Shown: positions 24,197 through 32,875, counted from the first letter of the stretch. The stretch is DNA of 38,902 bases from Leptofilum sp050292445 (GCA_050292445.1 JBNKLQ010000016.1:1-38902), one strand, 5' to 3'. Numbers and translations: made by a program. The notes: generated from the sequence alone by a model not told the origin.

Positions 24197-25300
24197 TTAC
24201 CCAACCGTGATTAACTCGCGGGTCATGGTAGTCAGGCTACGGTAGCCCTCGGCGGTGATGACGACATCATCTTCAATGCGCACGCCGCCGCGACCGGGCA
24301 GGTAGATGCCTGGCTCAACGGTGAAAACATTGCCCACAATTAGTGGCTCCGTGTTGGCTTCCATCATGAAGGGGGGTTCGTGCCCTTCCACGCCCAGGCC
24401 GTGCCCAGTGCGATGGATGAAATAGTCGCCGTAGCCTGCGTCTTCGATGACTTCGCGGGCGGCACGGTCCACATCTTGCCCGGTGGCACCGGGACGGGAG
24501 GCAAGGACGCCTTGCTGGTTGGCCAGCTTGACCGTTTCGTAAATGTGGCGCAGCTCAGGGTCCAACGCGCCCACAGCAAAGGTGCGGGTGATGTCGGATG
24601 GGTAGCCATCAACCAGACAGCCCCAATCGATGACGAGTAGATCGCCTTCTTGCAACGGCCGTTCCGTAGGCACGGCGTGGGGGGAGGCCCCATTTGGCCC
24701 AGCAGAGACGATGGGGCCAAAGGCAATCGCGTCGGCCCCTTCTTCCAGCTGGTATTGGGTGAGCAGTGCCGCCACTTGCTTTTCGGTCATGCCAATTTCG
24801 ATTTGAGGGATGAGCCGCTCCATGGCCCGCTCGGCGATGGCGATGGCCCGCGCCATCGTGGCGATTTCTTCGGCATCCTTGACAGCGCGCAGGGCCATCA
24901 GGATGGGTTCCGCATGGGTAGTGGTGAGGCCAGGGGCGTACCGCTTAAGCAGTTCCAGCTCCAGTACCCGCATGTGCAGCGCCTCGACTCCCAGTAGATA
25001 GTCGGACAGCTCCAGGTGGGCGCAGGCCTGCTGGAACGCGCCCGTATACCCTTCGTCGTCGTTCCAGGCGAAGATGCGGTCTTCCGGGATGCCAGCGGCG
25101 CGGGCTTTCATCGCTTCCAGGCCAGGAATCACAATGGCGGGTTCGTCATCAGCGGGGAAGAAGAGCACAATCGGCCGTTCGCTGACGTGGCTGTGGATGC
25201 CGCTAAGGTAGGCCATGTTGGGGCCGGGCACCAGGGCAATGCCATCGACGCCGTGGGCCAGAATTTGGCGGGTTAATTTGTCGAGGCGGTTCTGGTTCAT
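24197..25300 (-). CDS. M24 family Xaa-Pro peptidase
   Basis: Cytoplasmic metallopeptidase that removes N-terminal residues before proline, 367 residues. The creatinase-like N-terminal domain (about 1-130) is followed by the pita-bread catalytic domain. The five metal ligands are visible: Asp in VIDWGCLVDG, Asp in YPSDITRTF, His in HRTGHGLGVEGHE, Glu in TVEPGIYLPG and Glu in VRIEDDVVIT. Proline dipeptidase is the alternative; the two cannot be separated by sequence alone. AAGGAA lies about 9 bases before the ATG. The gene stands 56 bases after the biotin carrier gene on the same strand, so it may belong to the same transcript. Confidence 0.92.
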   Translation of the reverse strand: MNQNRLDKLTRQILAHGVDGIALVPGPNMAYLSGIHSHVSERPIVLFFPADDEPAIVIPGLEAMKARAAGIPEDRIFAWNDDEGYTGAFQQACAHLELSDYLLGVEALHMRVLELELLKRYAPGLTTTHAEPILMALRAVKDAEEIATMARAIAIAERAMERLIPQIEIGMTEKQVAALLTQYQLEEGADAIAFGPIVSAGPNGASPHAVPTERPLQEGDLLVIDWGCLVDGYPSDITRTFAVGALDPELRHIYETVKLANQQGVLASRPGATGQDVDRAAREVIEDAGYGDYFIHRTGHGLGVEGHEPPFMMEANTEPLIVGNVFTVEPGIYLPGRGGVRIEDDVVITAEGYRSLTTMTRELITVG

Positions 25301-25356
25301 CTGTGTGTTTCCTTATAAATTTTGGTTCAAATAAATATTGGGTGGGATAGGTACGA

Positions 25357-25857
25357 TTATTTTTCGTCTAGCTCAATGAGTGGTGTGCCTGCCTGGACAG
25401 ATTCGCCTTTGGCACAGTTGATAGCGGTGACGGTGCCATCATAGGGGGCCTGGATGGGAATGACCATCTTCATTGATTCTAACAGGATGAGCTTGTCGCC
25501 ATCTTGTACCTGGTCGCCAACGCTAACTAAAATATCGGCGACAACGGCGGGAATGGTGGCAGATAGCGAGACGTCGAGGTTGGCAGCACCCGCGCTGCGT
25601 GGCAGGACGCGCTCATATTGATGGGTACGGCCGTTCAACCAAATCATCCGCTGGACCCCATCTTTATGCCCCACCAGCCGCCACTGCTGGCGCAAGCCAT
25701 CTGGCAGAGTGCGCTCTAGCAGAATACCGTTTTCACTTTGGCTGATGAGCTGGAAAACGGCCGTTTCCCCGTCTAGCTCAACCTGGATTTCGCTACCCTG
25801 GCGGCTGGCTTGCACACGTTTTTCAACGTCATTTTGGCGTAGGATAAATTCTTTCAT
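25357..25857 (-). CDS. Biotin/lipoyl carrier protein (acyl-CoA carboxylase BCCP-like)
   Basis: A 166-residue protein whose C-terminal 70 residues form a biotinyl domain with Lys130 in the canonical E-S-M-K-M sequence, preceded by IPAVVADILVSVGDQVQDGD. The N-terminal part (about 1-85) resembles the beta-rich segment that precedes the biotin domain in some acyl-CoA and pyruvate carboxylases. No biotin carboxylase or carboxyltransferase gene lies nearby, so its enzyme partner is elsewhere. The start overlaps the stop of the NfeD-type gene (ATGA, 25854-25857), so an open frame extending upstream is not used. Confidence 0.88.
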   Translation of the reverse strand: MKEFILRQNDVEKRVQASRQGSEIQVELDGETAVFQLISQSENGILLERTLPDGLRQQWRLVGHKDGVQRMIWLNGRTHQYERVLPRSAGAANLDVSLSATIPAVVADILVSVGDQVQDGDKLILLESMKMVIPIQAPYDGTVTAINCAKGESVQAGTPLIELDEK

Positions 25858-27239
25858 GCGGATGGCTGCTCCAAGACGGCCGTTTCTTCTTCTAGCGGGG
25901 CTACCTGTAATTTCATGCCCTGAACCTGACCCACGCGCACCTCGTCGCCAAATTGAATGGGCTGCCTGGCAGCCGCCTGCCAAATCTCCCCTTTGAGGAG
26001 AATCGAGCCGCGATACAGATCGCCATCGACCATGAAGGTATCGCGCGCGGTGCCAATTTGCCCTAACATGCCTTGCGAGCCGGTGATCGGCTGGGCTTTT
26101 TGGGCACGGATGGCAAATGTTAGGATGAAGACAAAAAATGCGGCAGTGACCAGCGCGATGGCAATGGCTGCCGGAATAGAAAGGCGTACAAATTCGGGCG
26201 TGCCCGCATTGAAAAGCACCAATAGTCCGGCGATAAGGGTTGCTGTGCCAGTGATGGCCAAGGCTCCATGGGTTGGCGCTTTGATTTCCAGCCCTAGCAA
26301 CACAAAGGCGACAAGGATCAAGCCCAACCCCAAATAGTTGACGGGCAGCTGCCCCAGGCCATACAGGCCAATGCCTAAAAACAGGACGCCAATGAAGCCC
26401 GCCACCCAGCCGCCAGGATTAGAAATTTCGATGATGATCGCCTGGACGCCAATGGCCATCAAAATAGAGACGAGTACGGGATTGGTGAGGGCCAGTAGCA
26501 AATTTTCGATGAAGGTGAGGGGGATGGCAGATTGGTTGATTACGGCCGTATTCAATAACTGCTCTTCCCCGTTGACAATGACGGTACGGCCGTTCAACGC
26601 GGCTAACAACTCTTCGGGCGTGGTGGCGATGGCATCAATGAAGCCAGCATCCAATGCTTCCTGAGCGCTGACAGCGCGGGCATCCTCAATCATCGCTTCG
26701 CCCAGAGCCACAGCCTCAGGGCCACGCCACTCCGTCAGGCTGCGAATGGTTGCTTTCAATGCTTCCACTTCTTTGCGGTAAGCCGTCTCGTTGATGTCGG
26801 ACCCATCTGAATTGATGGGCGAGGCCGCGCCGATGATTGTTTCTGGGGCCATTCCGGCAGCATGGGCAGCGGCGGTGATGATGCTGCCCGCTGAGGCGGC
26901 GATGGCTCCTTGTGGCCCAATATACACAATAACAGGAATTTCTGAGGCGCGGAACAGTTCTACTATTTCCAGGGTGGTCACAACTGCGCCACCGGGCGTG
27001 TCTAGAATAATGAGAACAGCATCTGCACCGGAAACGGCCGCTTCGGCCAGCCCACGTTCAAAATAGGTGTGCATAATGGGCGTGACTGGCCCATCAAATT
27101 CCAGCACGGCTACATTGCTGCCTTGGGCCTGTACCCGTTGCGCCTGCACAAAAATGAGCGCAACGAAAGCAAGCAAAAACAGCGCCGCAAAGGCAACTTG
27201 GTTTTGTTTCTTACTCGATTTATTTCTTAAAGGAATCAT
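25854..27239 (-). CDS. NfeD-type membrane serine protease (ClpP class)
   Basis: A membrane protein of 461 residues. An N-terminal signal or anchor (about 14-36) leads to a ClpP/SppA-like protease domain with the catalytic Ser116 in GAIAASAGS and Lys156 in ETAYRKEVEA, the Ser-Lys dyad known from archaeal 1510-N. Four to five transmembrane segments follow (about 245-385) and a C-terminal OB-fold NfeD domain (about 395-450) with GQIGTARDTF and GDEVRVGQVQG. Such proteins are thought to act with stomatin/flotillin partners in membrane quality control; no stomatin gene lies here. It overlaps both neighbours by ATGA. Confidence 0.92.
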   Translation of the reverse strand: MIPLRNKSSKKQNQVAFAALFLLAFVALIFVQAQRVQAQGSNVAVLEFDGPVTPIMHTYFERGLAEAAVSGADAVLIILDTPGGAVVTTLEIVELFRASEIPVIVYIGPQGAIAASAGSIITAAAHAAGMAPETIIGAASPINSDGSDINETAYRKEVEALKATIRSLTEWRGPEAVALGEAMIEDARAVSAQEALDAGFIDAIATTPEELLAALNGRTVIVNGEEQLLNTAVINQSAIPLTFIENLLLALTNPVLVSILMAIGVQAIIIEISNPGGWVAGFIGVLFLGIGLYGLGQLPVNYLGLGLILVAFVLLGLEIKAPTHGALAITGTATLIAGLLVLFNAGTPEFVRLSIPAAIAIALVTAAFFVFILTFAIRAQKAQPITGSQGMLGQIGTARDTFMVDGDLYRGSILLKGEIWQAAARQPIQFGDEVRVGQVQGMKLQVAPLEEETAVLEQPSA

Positions 27240-27712
27240 GTTTTTTGCTGATTTTCTAAATAAATCGCCCTGTTGTTGGATCGCTGCTGCCAGGCTGCCA
27301 AAACGCGGGCCTTCAATGTTTCTGTCATTGTTTCCGGTAAGGTATCTTGTCCAAAAAAGGCAAACTCGCTCAATTCGTTATCTTGAAGTTGAATGGCAGA
27401 AATTTCTGACTCTGATAACGTGCCGCAATCAAACACAAACATTAAAGATTCTGTTTTTTCTTTGCATTGGCCATTGTAATCGATAACCAATAAAGGTCCG
27501 ATTTCTCGATTCAAGCCAATTTCCTCAAGTACCTCTCGCGCACAACATTGTTTAGGCGATTCATTCTGTTCAACCACACCACCGGGAATTTCCCAACCCG
27601 GTTTGTAATTTGGTTTTACCAGAAGCAGTTCATTTCTTTCATTAAAGAACAAACAGCCTGCGCCCATTCGTTTTTTAGGCAAAGACTCATAATAATTGGA
27701 CCCGGATGTCAT
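27236..27712 (-). CDS. Nudix hydrolase
   Basis: A 158-residue pyrophosphohydrolase with a complete Nudix box (G-x5-E-x7-R-E-V-L-E-E-I-G), beginning GVVEQNESPKQCC. The substrate cannot be deduced. Base composition is visibly more A/T-rich than the genes on either side, and the gene carries no copy of the ACGGCCGT palindrome, although it is coupled by ATGA overlaps to the kinase gene upstream and the protease gene downstream. That combination suggests a later arrival that has been fitted into an existing operon, which is inference. Confidence 0.9.
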   Translation of the reverse strand: MTSGSNYYESLPKKRMGAGCLFFNERNELLLVKPNYKPGWEIPGGVVEQNESPKQCCAREVLEEIGLNREIGPLLVIDYNGQCKEKTESLMFVFDCGTLSESEISAIQLQDNELSEFAFFGQDTLPETMTETLKARVLAAWQQRSNNRAIYLENQQKT

Positions 27713-28971
27713 AATAATCCAGTGGGGGGCAGCTCCAGGCGCAGGGCGATAATAAATTCACTGCCGTGTTGGTTGCTGCTTTCAGCCCAGATACGGCCGT
27801 CGTGCAGCTCCACCAGTTCTTTGGCGATGGACAAACCCAGCCCCATGCCCTCGTGCTGGCGGCGCAGGGGGGATTCTACCTGGTAGAAGCGCTTGAAGAT
27901 GCGTTCTAGCTGGTCTTCTGGTACGCCAATGCCGCTGTCTTTGATGCGAAACCACGCTTCGCGCCCCTGTCGCTGCACTTTGACCTCAATGTTCCCACCC
28001 TTAGGCGTAAATTTGACGGCATTATTGAGCAGGTTGCCGATGATCACTTCCATCATGTCCTGGTCAATAAGAACTGGGAATTCAATCTCTGGTTCTGGCA
28101 GGGTGAGGTGAATGGTTTGGTTTTTGGCAACGGCCGTTTCATCTTTTTCCAAATTCATTTCTCGCACAAGCCCGGCTAAATCTACCCGCTGCCGGGTAAG
28201 CTGGGCTGTGCCAGCGTCCACATAGCGCAGGTTGAGCATGTCTTGAATGAGGGTACGCAAGTGAACGGCCGCTTGCAGCACATTGTCAAACTGTTCTGTC
28301 ATCTCTGGTCCAGATTCATCCCTGAGAAAAGAGACGTAGCCCAAAATCACCGAGAGCGGCGTGCGCAGCTCGTGTGAAGCGATGGCAATGAAGTCGGTTT
28401 TGAGCTGATCCAACTCGTTGAGTTCAGCGTTGGCCTGCTCCAATTCATTGAACAGCCGGGCTTGCTCCACAGCTACCCCGGCGATGTCGGCCAAAATAGA
28501 GAGCGTTTCAAAATCCTGCACGGTGAAATCGCCGCCACCAACTTTGTTCAGGGCTTCAAGCACGCCCACCGGTATTTGGGTGACGTTGTGCATAGGCACC
28601 CCTAAAATGGAGCGGGTGCGAAAGGCAATGGCATCATCGACATTTTGGTTCCAGCGCGGGTCTTTGGACACGTCTTTAATGTACATGGGCTTGTTTTCGG
28701 TGAGAATAGCCCCAGCGATGGAATCATCCAGCGAAACGGCCATATTGGACATTTCTGGCGGCACCTTGTTGGAGGAAGCTTTGAAATGGAGCTGTTGAGT
28801 CTTGGGATCGAGCAGCAAAATGGAAGCAGCTTCGGCATGTGTTAGTTCGGCTGCTTCGCTGATTATGCGGGAAAGCAGGTGGTCAAGGTTTGTCGTCGCG
28901 TTCAACACCCGACTGATTTCCACCAGGCGAGCCATTCGTTCGGCATTTAGTTTGGGGCGCTGCACGTTCAT
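27709..28971 (-). CDS. Soluble sensor histidine kinase: GAF-HisKA-HATPase
   Basis: A 420-residue cytoplasmic kinase. A GAF domain occupies about residues 15-175 (ILLLDPKTQQLHF; SILGVPMHN), a short coiled coil follows, and His200 in IASHELRTP is the phosphoacceptor. The ATPase domain has the N box NLLNNAVKFTPKGG, the G1 box DSGIGV and the G2 box GMGLGLSIAKELV. No receiver domain or regulator gene is adjacent. AAGGA lies 8-9 bases upstream of the ATG. It is the first gene of a chain of at least four overlapping genes (kinase, Nudix, NfeD protease, biotin carrier). Confidence 0.93.
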   Translation of the reverse strand: MNVQRPKLNAERMARLVEISRVLNATTNLDHLLSRIISEAAELTHAEAASILLLDPKTQQLHFKASSNKVPPEMSNMAVSLDDSIAGAILTENKPMYIKDVSKDPRWNQNVDDAIAFRTRSILGVPMHNVTQIPVGVLEALNKVGGGDFTVQDFETLSILADIAGVAVEQARLFNELEQANAELNELDQLKTDFIAIASHELRTPLSVILGYVSFLRDESGPEMTEQFDNVLQAAVHLRTLIQDMLNLRYVDAGTAQLTRQRVDLAGLVREMNLEKDETAVAKNQTIHLTLPEPEIEFPVLIDQDMMEVIIGNLLNNAVKFTPKGGNIEVKVQRQGREAWFRIKDSGIGVPEDQLERIFKRFYQVESPLRRQHEGMGLGLSIAKELVELHDGRIWAESSNQHGSEFIIALRLELPPTGLL

Positions 28972-29062
28972 AATACATCCTTGGTAAAACGTGATAATTA
29001 CGGCCGTTTTCTCAGGTTGTCGTACAAGATATGATACGGTATGCTGACAGCTTAGACAAGCG

Positions 29063-29144
29063 GCGGCAACGGCCGTTTGCCGCTTTAGAAGGAGATTGGA
29101 GAGCGGAAATTAGAGATTGATCATCTCCGCTCTGCAATCTCTAA
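29063..29144. repeat. Two hairpins in the divergent kinase/hemW intergenic region
   Basis: GCGGCAA (29063-29069) pairs with TTGCCGC (29077-29083), with the ACGGCCGT palindrome forming the loop. Next to it, GAGATTGGAGAGCGGA (29092-29107) pairs with TCCGCTCTGCAATCTC (29126-29141) with one mismatch, and TTAGAGATTG (29110-29119) with CAATCTCTAA (29135-29144) as an alternative. This 205-base region separates two divergent genes, so these are not terminators for either; they resemble another dispersed repeat. Confidence 0.65.
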
Positions 29145-29176
29145 TCTCCCATCAATCATGAGACAGAGTTTTTAAG

Positions 29177-30352
29177 ATGGATCAACCTAGCCTTAGCCTT
29201 TACCTGCATATCCCCTTTTGCAAACATCGCTGCGCGTATTGCGATTTCAACACGTACACCAGCCTGTTGGACCTGCGGGAAACGTATGCCGATGCGCTGG
29301 TGGCAGAAATGGCGCAGGTAGCGGGTACGTTACGCCGTCCGGCACACACAATCTTTTTTGGCGGTGGTACACCGTCGCTGATGTCGCCAGCCTCGCTAGA
29401 GCGCATTTTAGACGGTGTGCGGGCCAATTTTCAGCTGGCTGTTGATGCCGAAGTGACGATGGAAGCGAATCCGGGCACGGTGGATTTAGACTATCTGACG
29501 GCCGTTCGCCAGGCAGGCATCAATCGCTTGAGTTTTGGCGTGCAAAGTGTTGTCCAATCGGAGCTGGCATTGCTGGAACGCGAGCATGATTTTACCACGG
29601 TGGTTGAGGCTGTGGCGATGGCGCGGCAGGTGGGGCTAAACAACTTTAACCTTGATCTGATTTATGGCGTGCCGGGGCAAACGTTGGCCAGCTGGGAACA
29701 AAGCATCCGGGCGGTGCTGGATTTAGATCCAACTCACCTGAGCCTCTACTGCCTGACCATTGAGCCGGGTACGCCAATGCAGCGCTGGTTGCTAAACGGC
29801 CGTATCCAACCCCCAGACCCTGATCTGGCCGCCGACCAGTACGAATTGGCCTGCACCATTCTGGCCGAACACGGCTATGAGCATTACGAGATTTCTAACT
29901 GGGCCAAGCCTGGTTTGGCCTGTGAACACAATCTAACTTATTGGCGCAACGGGGAATATTTGGGGTTGGGTGCGGGGGCACATGGTCACGCTGCTGGCGT
30001 GCGCTACCAGATTGTGAAGCAGCCACGCGTGTACCTGCGCCGCCTGGAAGAGAACAGTGTGTCGGGCTATCCGCTGTCAACGGCCGTTGCCGCCAGCCAT
30101 CCGGTTAGCCGCGCCGAAGCCATTTCAGACACGATGATGACCCAGCTACGGCTGCTGAATGAAGGGCTGGACCTGGATGCTTTTCAGGCCCAGTTTGGGC
30201 AGTCGGTTGCTGAAATTTACAACGGTACGCTGGATCAGATGCTGGATTGGGAACTAGTAAAGATGACGAACGGCCGTTTGCGCCTGACGCCAAAAGGGTG
30301 GTTCTTGAGCAATCAGGTGTTTTACCGTTTCATGTTAGACGAATCTGTGTAG
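29177..30352 (+). CDS. hemW: HemW-like radical SAM protein (heme chaperone / HemN-like)
   Basis: A radical SAM protein of 391 residues. The cluster ligands are Cys15, Cys19 and Cys22 (C-K-H-R-C-A-Y-C-D-F), followed by the SAM-binding TIFFGGGTPSL, EANPG, INRLSFGVQS and the HemN C-terminal domain. The single extra Cys of true HemN (C-x3-C-x2-C-x-C) is missing: the fourth position is Phe, as in HemW. HemW proteins bind and pass on heme rather than oxidise coproporphyrinogen, so I favour HemW. The ribosome-binding site is poor. It is followed after about 80 bases by mobA on the same strand. Confidence 0.9.
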   Translation: MDQPSLSLYLHIPFCKHRCAYCDFNTYTSLLDLRETYADALVAEMAQVAGTLRRPAHTIFFGGGTPSLMSPASLERILDGVRANFQLAVDAEVTMEANPGTVDLDYLTAVRQAGINRLSFGVQSVVQSELALLEREHDFTTVVEAVAMARQVGLNNFNLDLIYGVPGQTLASWEQSIRAVLDLDPTHLSLYCLTIEPGTPMQRWLLNGRIQPPDPDLAADQYELACTILAEHGYEHYEISNWAKPGLACEHNLTYWRNGEYLGLGAGAHGHAAGVRYQIVKQPRVYLRRLEENSVSGYPLSTAVAASHPVSRAEAISDTMMTQLRLLNEGLDLDAFQAQFGQSVAEIYNGTLDQMLDWELVKMTNGRLRLTPKGWFLSNQVFYRFMLDESV

Positions 30353-30435
30353 GAGTGAGGCAGGTGGATAGAACATTTACCAAACAAAGCGACGTGTCTA
30401 CACCTGCCTCGCCCCGTAAAAAGTGAGAGTGAGAA

Positions 30436-31020
30436 GTGGCGAGTAAATTGACGGTAGCCATTATGGCTGGTGGGCAGAGCAGCCGAATGGGAACGGACAA
30501 ATCCTTTGTGTTATTTGAAGGGCGTCCCATGATTGAGATTGTTCTGGAAACGGTGGCTGGCCTGGGTGATGAAACATTGCTTATTACCAACAAACCAGCC
30601 GAATATGTCCATTTCAATGTGCCGATGGTTTCTGATGTATATCCGGGTCTTGGGCCTTTAGGAGGGATTTATACGGCCGTGCATGCCGCCGCGCATCCCC
30701 ATGTCCTCGTGGTGGCGTGTGACATGCCCTGGCTCAATCGCTCATTGCTGGAGTACATGATTTCTTTACGAGAAACGGCCGATGTGATTGTGCCACGCTG
30801 GGAAAAGTTCCCGGAACCGCTACATGCCATCTACAGCAAGGCTTGTCTGGATCCCATCGAGACGAAGCTTAAAGAGCAGCGCCTCAAAATTACAGGTTTT
30901 TTTGGTCAGGTGGCTGTGCGATTTGTGGATCGGGCGGAAATTGAGAGGTTTGATGCGGACGGCCGTTCCTTTGCTAACATCAACTCCCCGCAAGATTTAG
31001 AGGAAGCCAGTAATCAGTAG
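30436..31020 (+). CDS. mobA: Molybdenum cofactor guanylyltransferase
   Basis: Attaches GMP from GTP to molybdopterin to give the bis-MGD/MGD cofactor. The 194 residues show the nucleotidyltransferase signature IMAGGQSSRMGTDKS, the PGLGPLGGIYTA loop and VVACDMPWLN with the metal-binding Asp. The start is GTG at 30436. The last codons (S-N-Q-stop) are formed by the first unit of a dispersed AGTAATCAG repeat that runs on into the intergenic region, so the natural C-terminus may have been altered by that element. A hairpin formed by the repeat may act as terminator for this gene and for the convergent folD. Confidence 0.92.
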   Translation: MASKLTVAIMAGGQSSRMGTDKSFVLFEGRPMIEIVLETVAGLGDETLLITNKPAEYVHFNVPMVSDVYPGLGPLGGIYTAVHAAAHPHVLVVACDMPWLNRSLLEYMISLRETADVIVPRWEKFPEPLHAIYSKACLDPIETKLKEQRLKITGFFGQVAVRFVDRAEIERFDADGRSFANINSPQDLEEASNQ

Positions 31021-31082
31021 GCCGGTAATCAGTAATCAGTCAGTTGGAGACGGATTACCGATTACCGTTCACGGATTACCAG
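31011..31082. repeat. Dispersed GGTAATC/GATTACC hairpin repeat between convergent genes
   Basis: GGTAATCAGTAATC (31024-31037) pairs with GATTACCGATTACC (31053-31066) over 14 bases with one mismatch, surrounded by further GTAATCAG and GGATTACC units. The 5' end overlaps the last codons of mobA, the 3' end touches the folD stop. It belongs to the same family as the element inside the T-box leader at 34894-34968. Confidence 0.8.
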
Positions 31083-31967
31083 TTACTTGTTAGCAAGTGC
31101 GATCTCAGCTGCGCGCAGCGTGTTTTTCATGAGCATGGCAATAGTCATGGGGCCGACGCCGCCAGGAGCGGGGGTGATAGCGCCGGCAACTTCAGCGGCG
31201 CTGTCAAATTCCACGTCGCCTGTCAGCCGATAACCGCGCTCCCGTGTGTCGTCATCCACCCGGTTCATGCCCACGTCGATAACGGTTGCACCTGGTTTCA
31301 GCATATCCCCCTTGATCATCTCGGACCAGCCAATAGCTGCCACCACAATATCGGCACGTTTGAGATGTGCCGTTAAATCTTTGGTGCGGCTATGGCAAAT
31401 GGTGATGGTGGCATTGGCTTTTTGCAAGAGCAGGGCCATTGGCAGCCCTACAATGTTGGACCGTCCCACGATGACCGCTTCCGCCCCGCTGATTTCTACA
31501 CCGGCATCCGCCAGCAGTTCCATGCAGCCAGCCGGAGTGCACGGCATAAACAATGGATTGCGGCCTTTCATGGCCAAACGGCCGATATTTACCGGATGGA
31601 AACCATCCACATCTTTTTCCAGATCGATGGTGTTTAGTACTGCTTCTTCATCAATGTGTTTGGGCATGGGCAACTGCACCAAAATGCCATTGATCTCCGG
31701 GTCGGCGTTGAGCTTGGCGACGAGCGCCACAACTTCCTCTTGGGAGGCATCAGCGGACAGTTTATGGCCCACGGAGCGGATGCCCAATCGTTCACACATG
31801 CGCTGTTTGCTGCGCACGTAGGTTGCGGAAGCTGGATCTTCTCCGACTAAAACGGTGGCCAATCCAGGGGTATAGTTGTGTTTTTCTTTCATTGCGGAAA
31901 CGGCTTCGGCAACTTCATCTCGAACTCTGGCTGCAACTTTTTTGCCATCAATTATTTGTGCTGACAT
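31083..31967 (-). CDS. folD: Bifunctional methylenetetrahydrofolate dehydrogenase / cyclohydrolase
   Basis: Interconverts 5,10-methylene- and 10-formyl-tetrahydrofolate with NADP+. The 294 residues match FolD throughout: VGEDPASATYVRSKQRM with the catalytic Lys in YVRSK, GILVQLPMPKHIDEEAV, DVDGFHPVNIGRL, PCTPAG, the dinucleotide-binding VIVGRSNIVGLPMALLL, and TPAPGGVGPMTIAMLMKNT at the C-terminus. AAGGATG lies about 9 bases before the ATG. A copy of the ACGGCCGT palindrome (32018) lies about 50 bases upstream, in the promoter region. It is convergent with mobA. Confidence 0.97.
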   Translation of the reverse strand: MSAQIIDGKKVAARVRDEVAEAVSAMKEKHNYTPGLATVLVGEDPASATYVRSKQRMCERLGIRSVGHKLSADASQEEVVALVAKLNADPEINGILVQLPMPKHIDEEAVLNTIDLEKDVDGFHPVNIGRLAMKGRNPLFMPCTPAGCMELLADAGVEISGAEAVIVGRSNIVGLPMALLLQKANATITICHSRTKDLTAHLKRADIVVAAIGWSEMIKGDMLKPGATVIDVGMNRVDDDTRERGYRLTGDVEFDSAAEVAGAITPAPGGVGPMTIAMLMKNTLRAAEIALANK

Positions 31968-32035
31968 ATTATTTACATCCTTTTTAACATGTGGATAAAC
32001 GGCTGGATTTTAGATACGGCCGTTTACATAGTGAG

Positions 32036-32070
32036 AGAAAACAAAAAGGTCTCCTGATAGCGGAGACCTT
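32036..32070 (-). terminator. Intrinsic terminator of the small membrane protein gene
   Basis: AAGGTCTCC (32046-32054) and GGAGACCTT (32062-32070) form a perfect 9-bp stem with a 7-base loop. Read on the minus strand it is followed by TTTTTGTTTTC, so it terminates leftward transcription, 47 bases after the stop at 32117. Confidence 0.88.
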
Positions 32071-32116
32071 GAGATATTAAATGATTATTACATGGCTGGG
32101 CAACCGTTTCTGGTCA

Positions 32117-32323
32117 TTACTTCGGTAATATTTCTGTGCCTAAAAATTTATCTAACCAAATCCCGACGGCAAGGCCGATAGACAATGATGTAAAGAAGGT
32201 GTAAATTGGCCCAAATTCTTCTAACGTTGTATCGGCAATAAACGGAGCATAAACAACAGCAACCGTCAAACCAAAGCCAATCCCAAAAGAAAGTACAACA
32301 AGTAATAATCGCTTAACCAGCAT
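32117..32323 (-). CDS. Small membrane protein with two transmembrane helices
   Basis: A 68-residue protein that I do not recognise. Two hydrophobic helices (about 3-22 and 38-56) are joined by a short acidic segment, and the C-terminus is short and hydrophilic. The ATG at 32323 is preferred because GGAGG lies 10 bases upstream; a TTG at 32362 would add 13 residues but would place that ribosome-binding site inside the gene. It has its own terminator at 32036 and no obvious partner, so it is probably a single-gene unit. Confidence 0.65.
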   Translation of the reverse strand: MLVKRLLLVVLSFGIGFGLTVAVVYAPFIADTTLEEFGPIYTFFTSLSIGLAVGIWLDKFLGTEILPK

Positions 32324-32455
32324 ATTCAAATAGCCTCCGAAAAATATTTGGTTTATTCCCAAATGAATGACAAATGTTTACTTGTATTTTTTATCACAAA
32401 CCAGACGAATCGACAATGAAAACGGTGCTGTCGTCCCATCTGCCAAGTCATGTTG

Positions 32456-32875
32456 TTAGACGTCTTCATCAAATTGAATAAGGGCATCTTTAACATGCTG
32501 CGTCAACTCTTCTGGGGAAATGGGTTTGGTCAAATAAATGGTAGCCCCAGCGCGCAATCCTTTATTAATGCTATCCAGATCTGTTTTGGCACTGAGCATT
32601 ATGATGGGTAATTCGGCCGTAGCTGGTTCACTGCGCAGCGTTTCACAGACGGCAAAACCATCCATCCCTGGCATCATCACATCCAACAAAATGACATCTG
32701 GTTGGTTTTTGCGTACTTTCTCTAGAGCATCAAACCCATCTTCGGCTTCTGCAACATGGAAGCCTGCCCGAACGAGCATAAGGCGCAGCAAAGTTCGAGC
32801 CATCGGCTCATCGTCTACAATCAGAACCGATTGGTGAATGTTATCTCCAGAAGCGGGGTTATATTGTCGGACCAA
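32456..32875 (-). CDS. Single-domain response regulator (CheY-like)
   Basis: A receiver domain only, 139 residues. Acidic pocket Asp21-Asp22, phosphoacceptor Asp65 in ILLDVMMPGMDG, the switch Ser in MLSAK and the Lys in YLTKPISPEEL are all present. No output domain follows, so it must act on partners by protein contact. The start at TTG 32875 has no good ribosome-binding site. GGAG lies further in, about 5 bases before an ATT codon near Asn12-Ile13, so a shorter protein beginning close to the receiver domain is possible. No kinase gene is next to it. Confidence 0.88.
   Translation of the reverse strand: MVRQYNPASGDNIHQSVLIVDDEPMARTLLRLMLVRAGFHVAEAEDGFDALEKVRKNQPDVILLDVMMPGMDGFAVCETLRSEPATAELPIIMLSAKTDLDSINKGLRAGATIYLTKPISPEELTQHVKDALIQFDEDV

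Noticed and set aside
31011..31082. Repeated GTAATC/GATTACC units considered as a small CRISPR array
   Set aside because: Units are only 7-9 bases, without spacers of constant length, and form one hairpin; no cas genes nearby.
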